10,161 nt of DNA from Methanobacteriota archaeon (GTDB taxonomy: Archaea > Thermoplasmatota > Poseidoniia > Poseidoniales > Poseidoniaceae), in the NCBI GenBank assembly GCA_029979405.1, contig JAPOHM010000038.1:1-10161 (forward strand), given 5' to 3'. The notes beneath the pieces are model-generated. The model made no database searches. It saw only the letters and a list, made by a program, of their open reading frames with translations, and was not told the DNA's origin. Both the position numbers and the translations under genes were made by a program. Position 1 is the first letter of the stretch. Every line of letters begins with the position of its first letter. Below are positions 9,562 through 10,161 of the stretch, in pieces.

Positions 9562-10161
9562 ATGAAGTCCCATTTGAACCTCATAGTTGTCCTCTTTAGC
9601 CTGCTTTCAGCCGGTTTATCTGGATGTATTGGAGGTGGCGACGAGATGGAAGATGGATATACTGGGCCGATTGATTTAATTGTTTATTATGAGACTACAT
9701 CTGGTATGATTGAGACATCTTTCAACAACGGACAGGCGGGTCCTGCCACTGGAGTAACTATCGAGTTTGACTATGCTGATACAACATCAAGTGTCGCACC
9801 AATTACGAAAATTATTCTCGACCCAGACGATGGAAGCACTCCAATTGAGGCAGATCCATCGGATAATGCGGTTATCACCTACACTTGGCTAACACACGGG
9901 ATATTTGATGTGAAAATGAGTGTTGAAGACGAGGTGGGAAATACTCATTCAACAACTGTAGATGTTCGTATCGATATGCATATCGTTTGGACTGAAAGCA
10001 ATACAAATTCAGCAACAATGAGTTTCGATGCTACGCCTGACTGCGAAGACGGTCTTCCACTTCCAGACAGGATTACTATCTCCTCAACCGTTGTAAACCC
10101 GGGTGGTTTCTTTGGAGGAGGTAATTCGGATGTCGAATGGGAGTTACTGAACCCTGAAGGG
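9562..10161 (+). CDS. Secreted lipoprotein with PKD/Ig-like domain (3' end outside window)
   Basis: An open frame of 200 codons runs off the right edge. It starts MKSHLNLIVVLFSLLSAGLS followed by GCIGGG: a short N-region with one Lys, a hydrophobic core (6-18) and a lipobox LSG-C with Cys 22, so the mature protein is probably lipid-anchored outside the membrane. A Gly/Asp/Glu-rich linker follows. Residues about 54-136 look like a PKD-type beta-sandwich: VTIEFDYAD, TYTWLTHGIFDVKMSVEDEVGN and TVDVRI match the family's Y-x-W...G-x-(Y/F)-x-V...V-x-D-x-x-G-N pattern. A second beta-rich region starts near 138 and is cut by the window end. The start is supported by AGGTTG eight nt upstream. Such lipoproteins often serve in surface adhesion or substrate capture; the actual role is unknown. 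The gene is divergent from the initiator tRNA. Confidence 0.8.
   Translation, partial: MKSHLNLIVVLFSLLSAGLSGCIGGGDEMEDGYTGPIDLIVYYETTSGMIETSFNNGQAGPATGVTIEFDYADTTSSVAPITKIILDPDDGSTPIEADPSDNAVITYTWLTHGIFDVKMSVEDEVGNTHSTTVDVRIDMHIVWTESNTNSATMSFDATPDCEDGLPLPDRITISSTVVNPGGFFGGGNSDVEWELLNPEG

Overview
The window is a gene-dense piece of an archaeal chromosome, most likely from a marine planktonic Euryarchaeon such as Marine Group II (Poseidoniales). This is inferred from gene content, not from a search. The evidence is an initiator tRNA with the archaeal/eukaryotic A1:U72 pair, an AK6/Fap7-type kinase next to a CDP-alcohol phosphatidyltransferase, a Shine-Dalgarno-less gene with a TATA-like box about 27 bp before its ATG, TTG starts, and large secreted beta-domain proteins with an acidic cytoplasmic tail. 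I see no insertion sequence, CRISPR array, phage gene or rRNA, and no stretch over 300 bp lacks a gene.

Layout. The left end (1-2125, + strand) holds the C-terminal part of a PPP-type metallophosphatase, a small acidic unknown protein coupled to it by an ATGA overlap with a strong Shine-Dalgarno, and an amidohydrolase of the MTA/SAH deaminase-like family. A block of five genes on the minus strand follows (read from 8590 down to 2141): AK6/Fap7-like kinase, CDP-alcohol phosphatidyltransferase, a 1070-residue secreted and membrane-anchored protein with fibronectin-III-like repeats, a CAX-type Ca2+/H+ antiporter, and a multi-spanning membrane protein. A divergent intergenic region (8591-8691) separates this block from a TPR-like protein gene on the + strand. 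That gene converges, with 3 bp between, on a minus-strand initiator tRNA-Met. The window ends inside a lipoprotein gene with a PKD-like domain.

How the genes may work together. The surface protein, antiporter and membrane protein are separated by 4 and 16 bp and probably share a transcript. The surface protein ends in a cytoplasmic tail with 23 consecutive aspartates between basic segments. Its direct linkage to a calcium exporter is the most interesting feature here and suggests, as inference only, a calcium-related membrane module. The kinase and the lipid synthase upstream look like housekeeping genes. Start signals are mixed: Shine-Dalgarno motifs inside operons and a probable leaderless start for the kinase.
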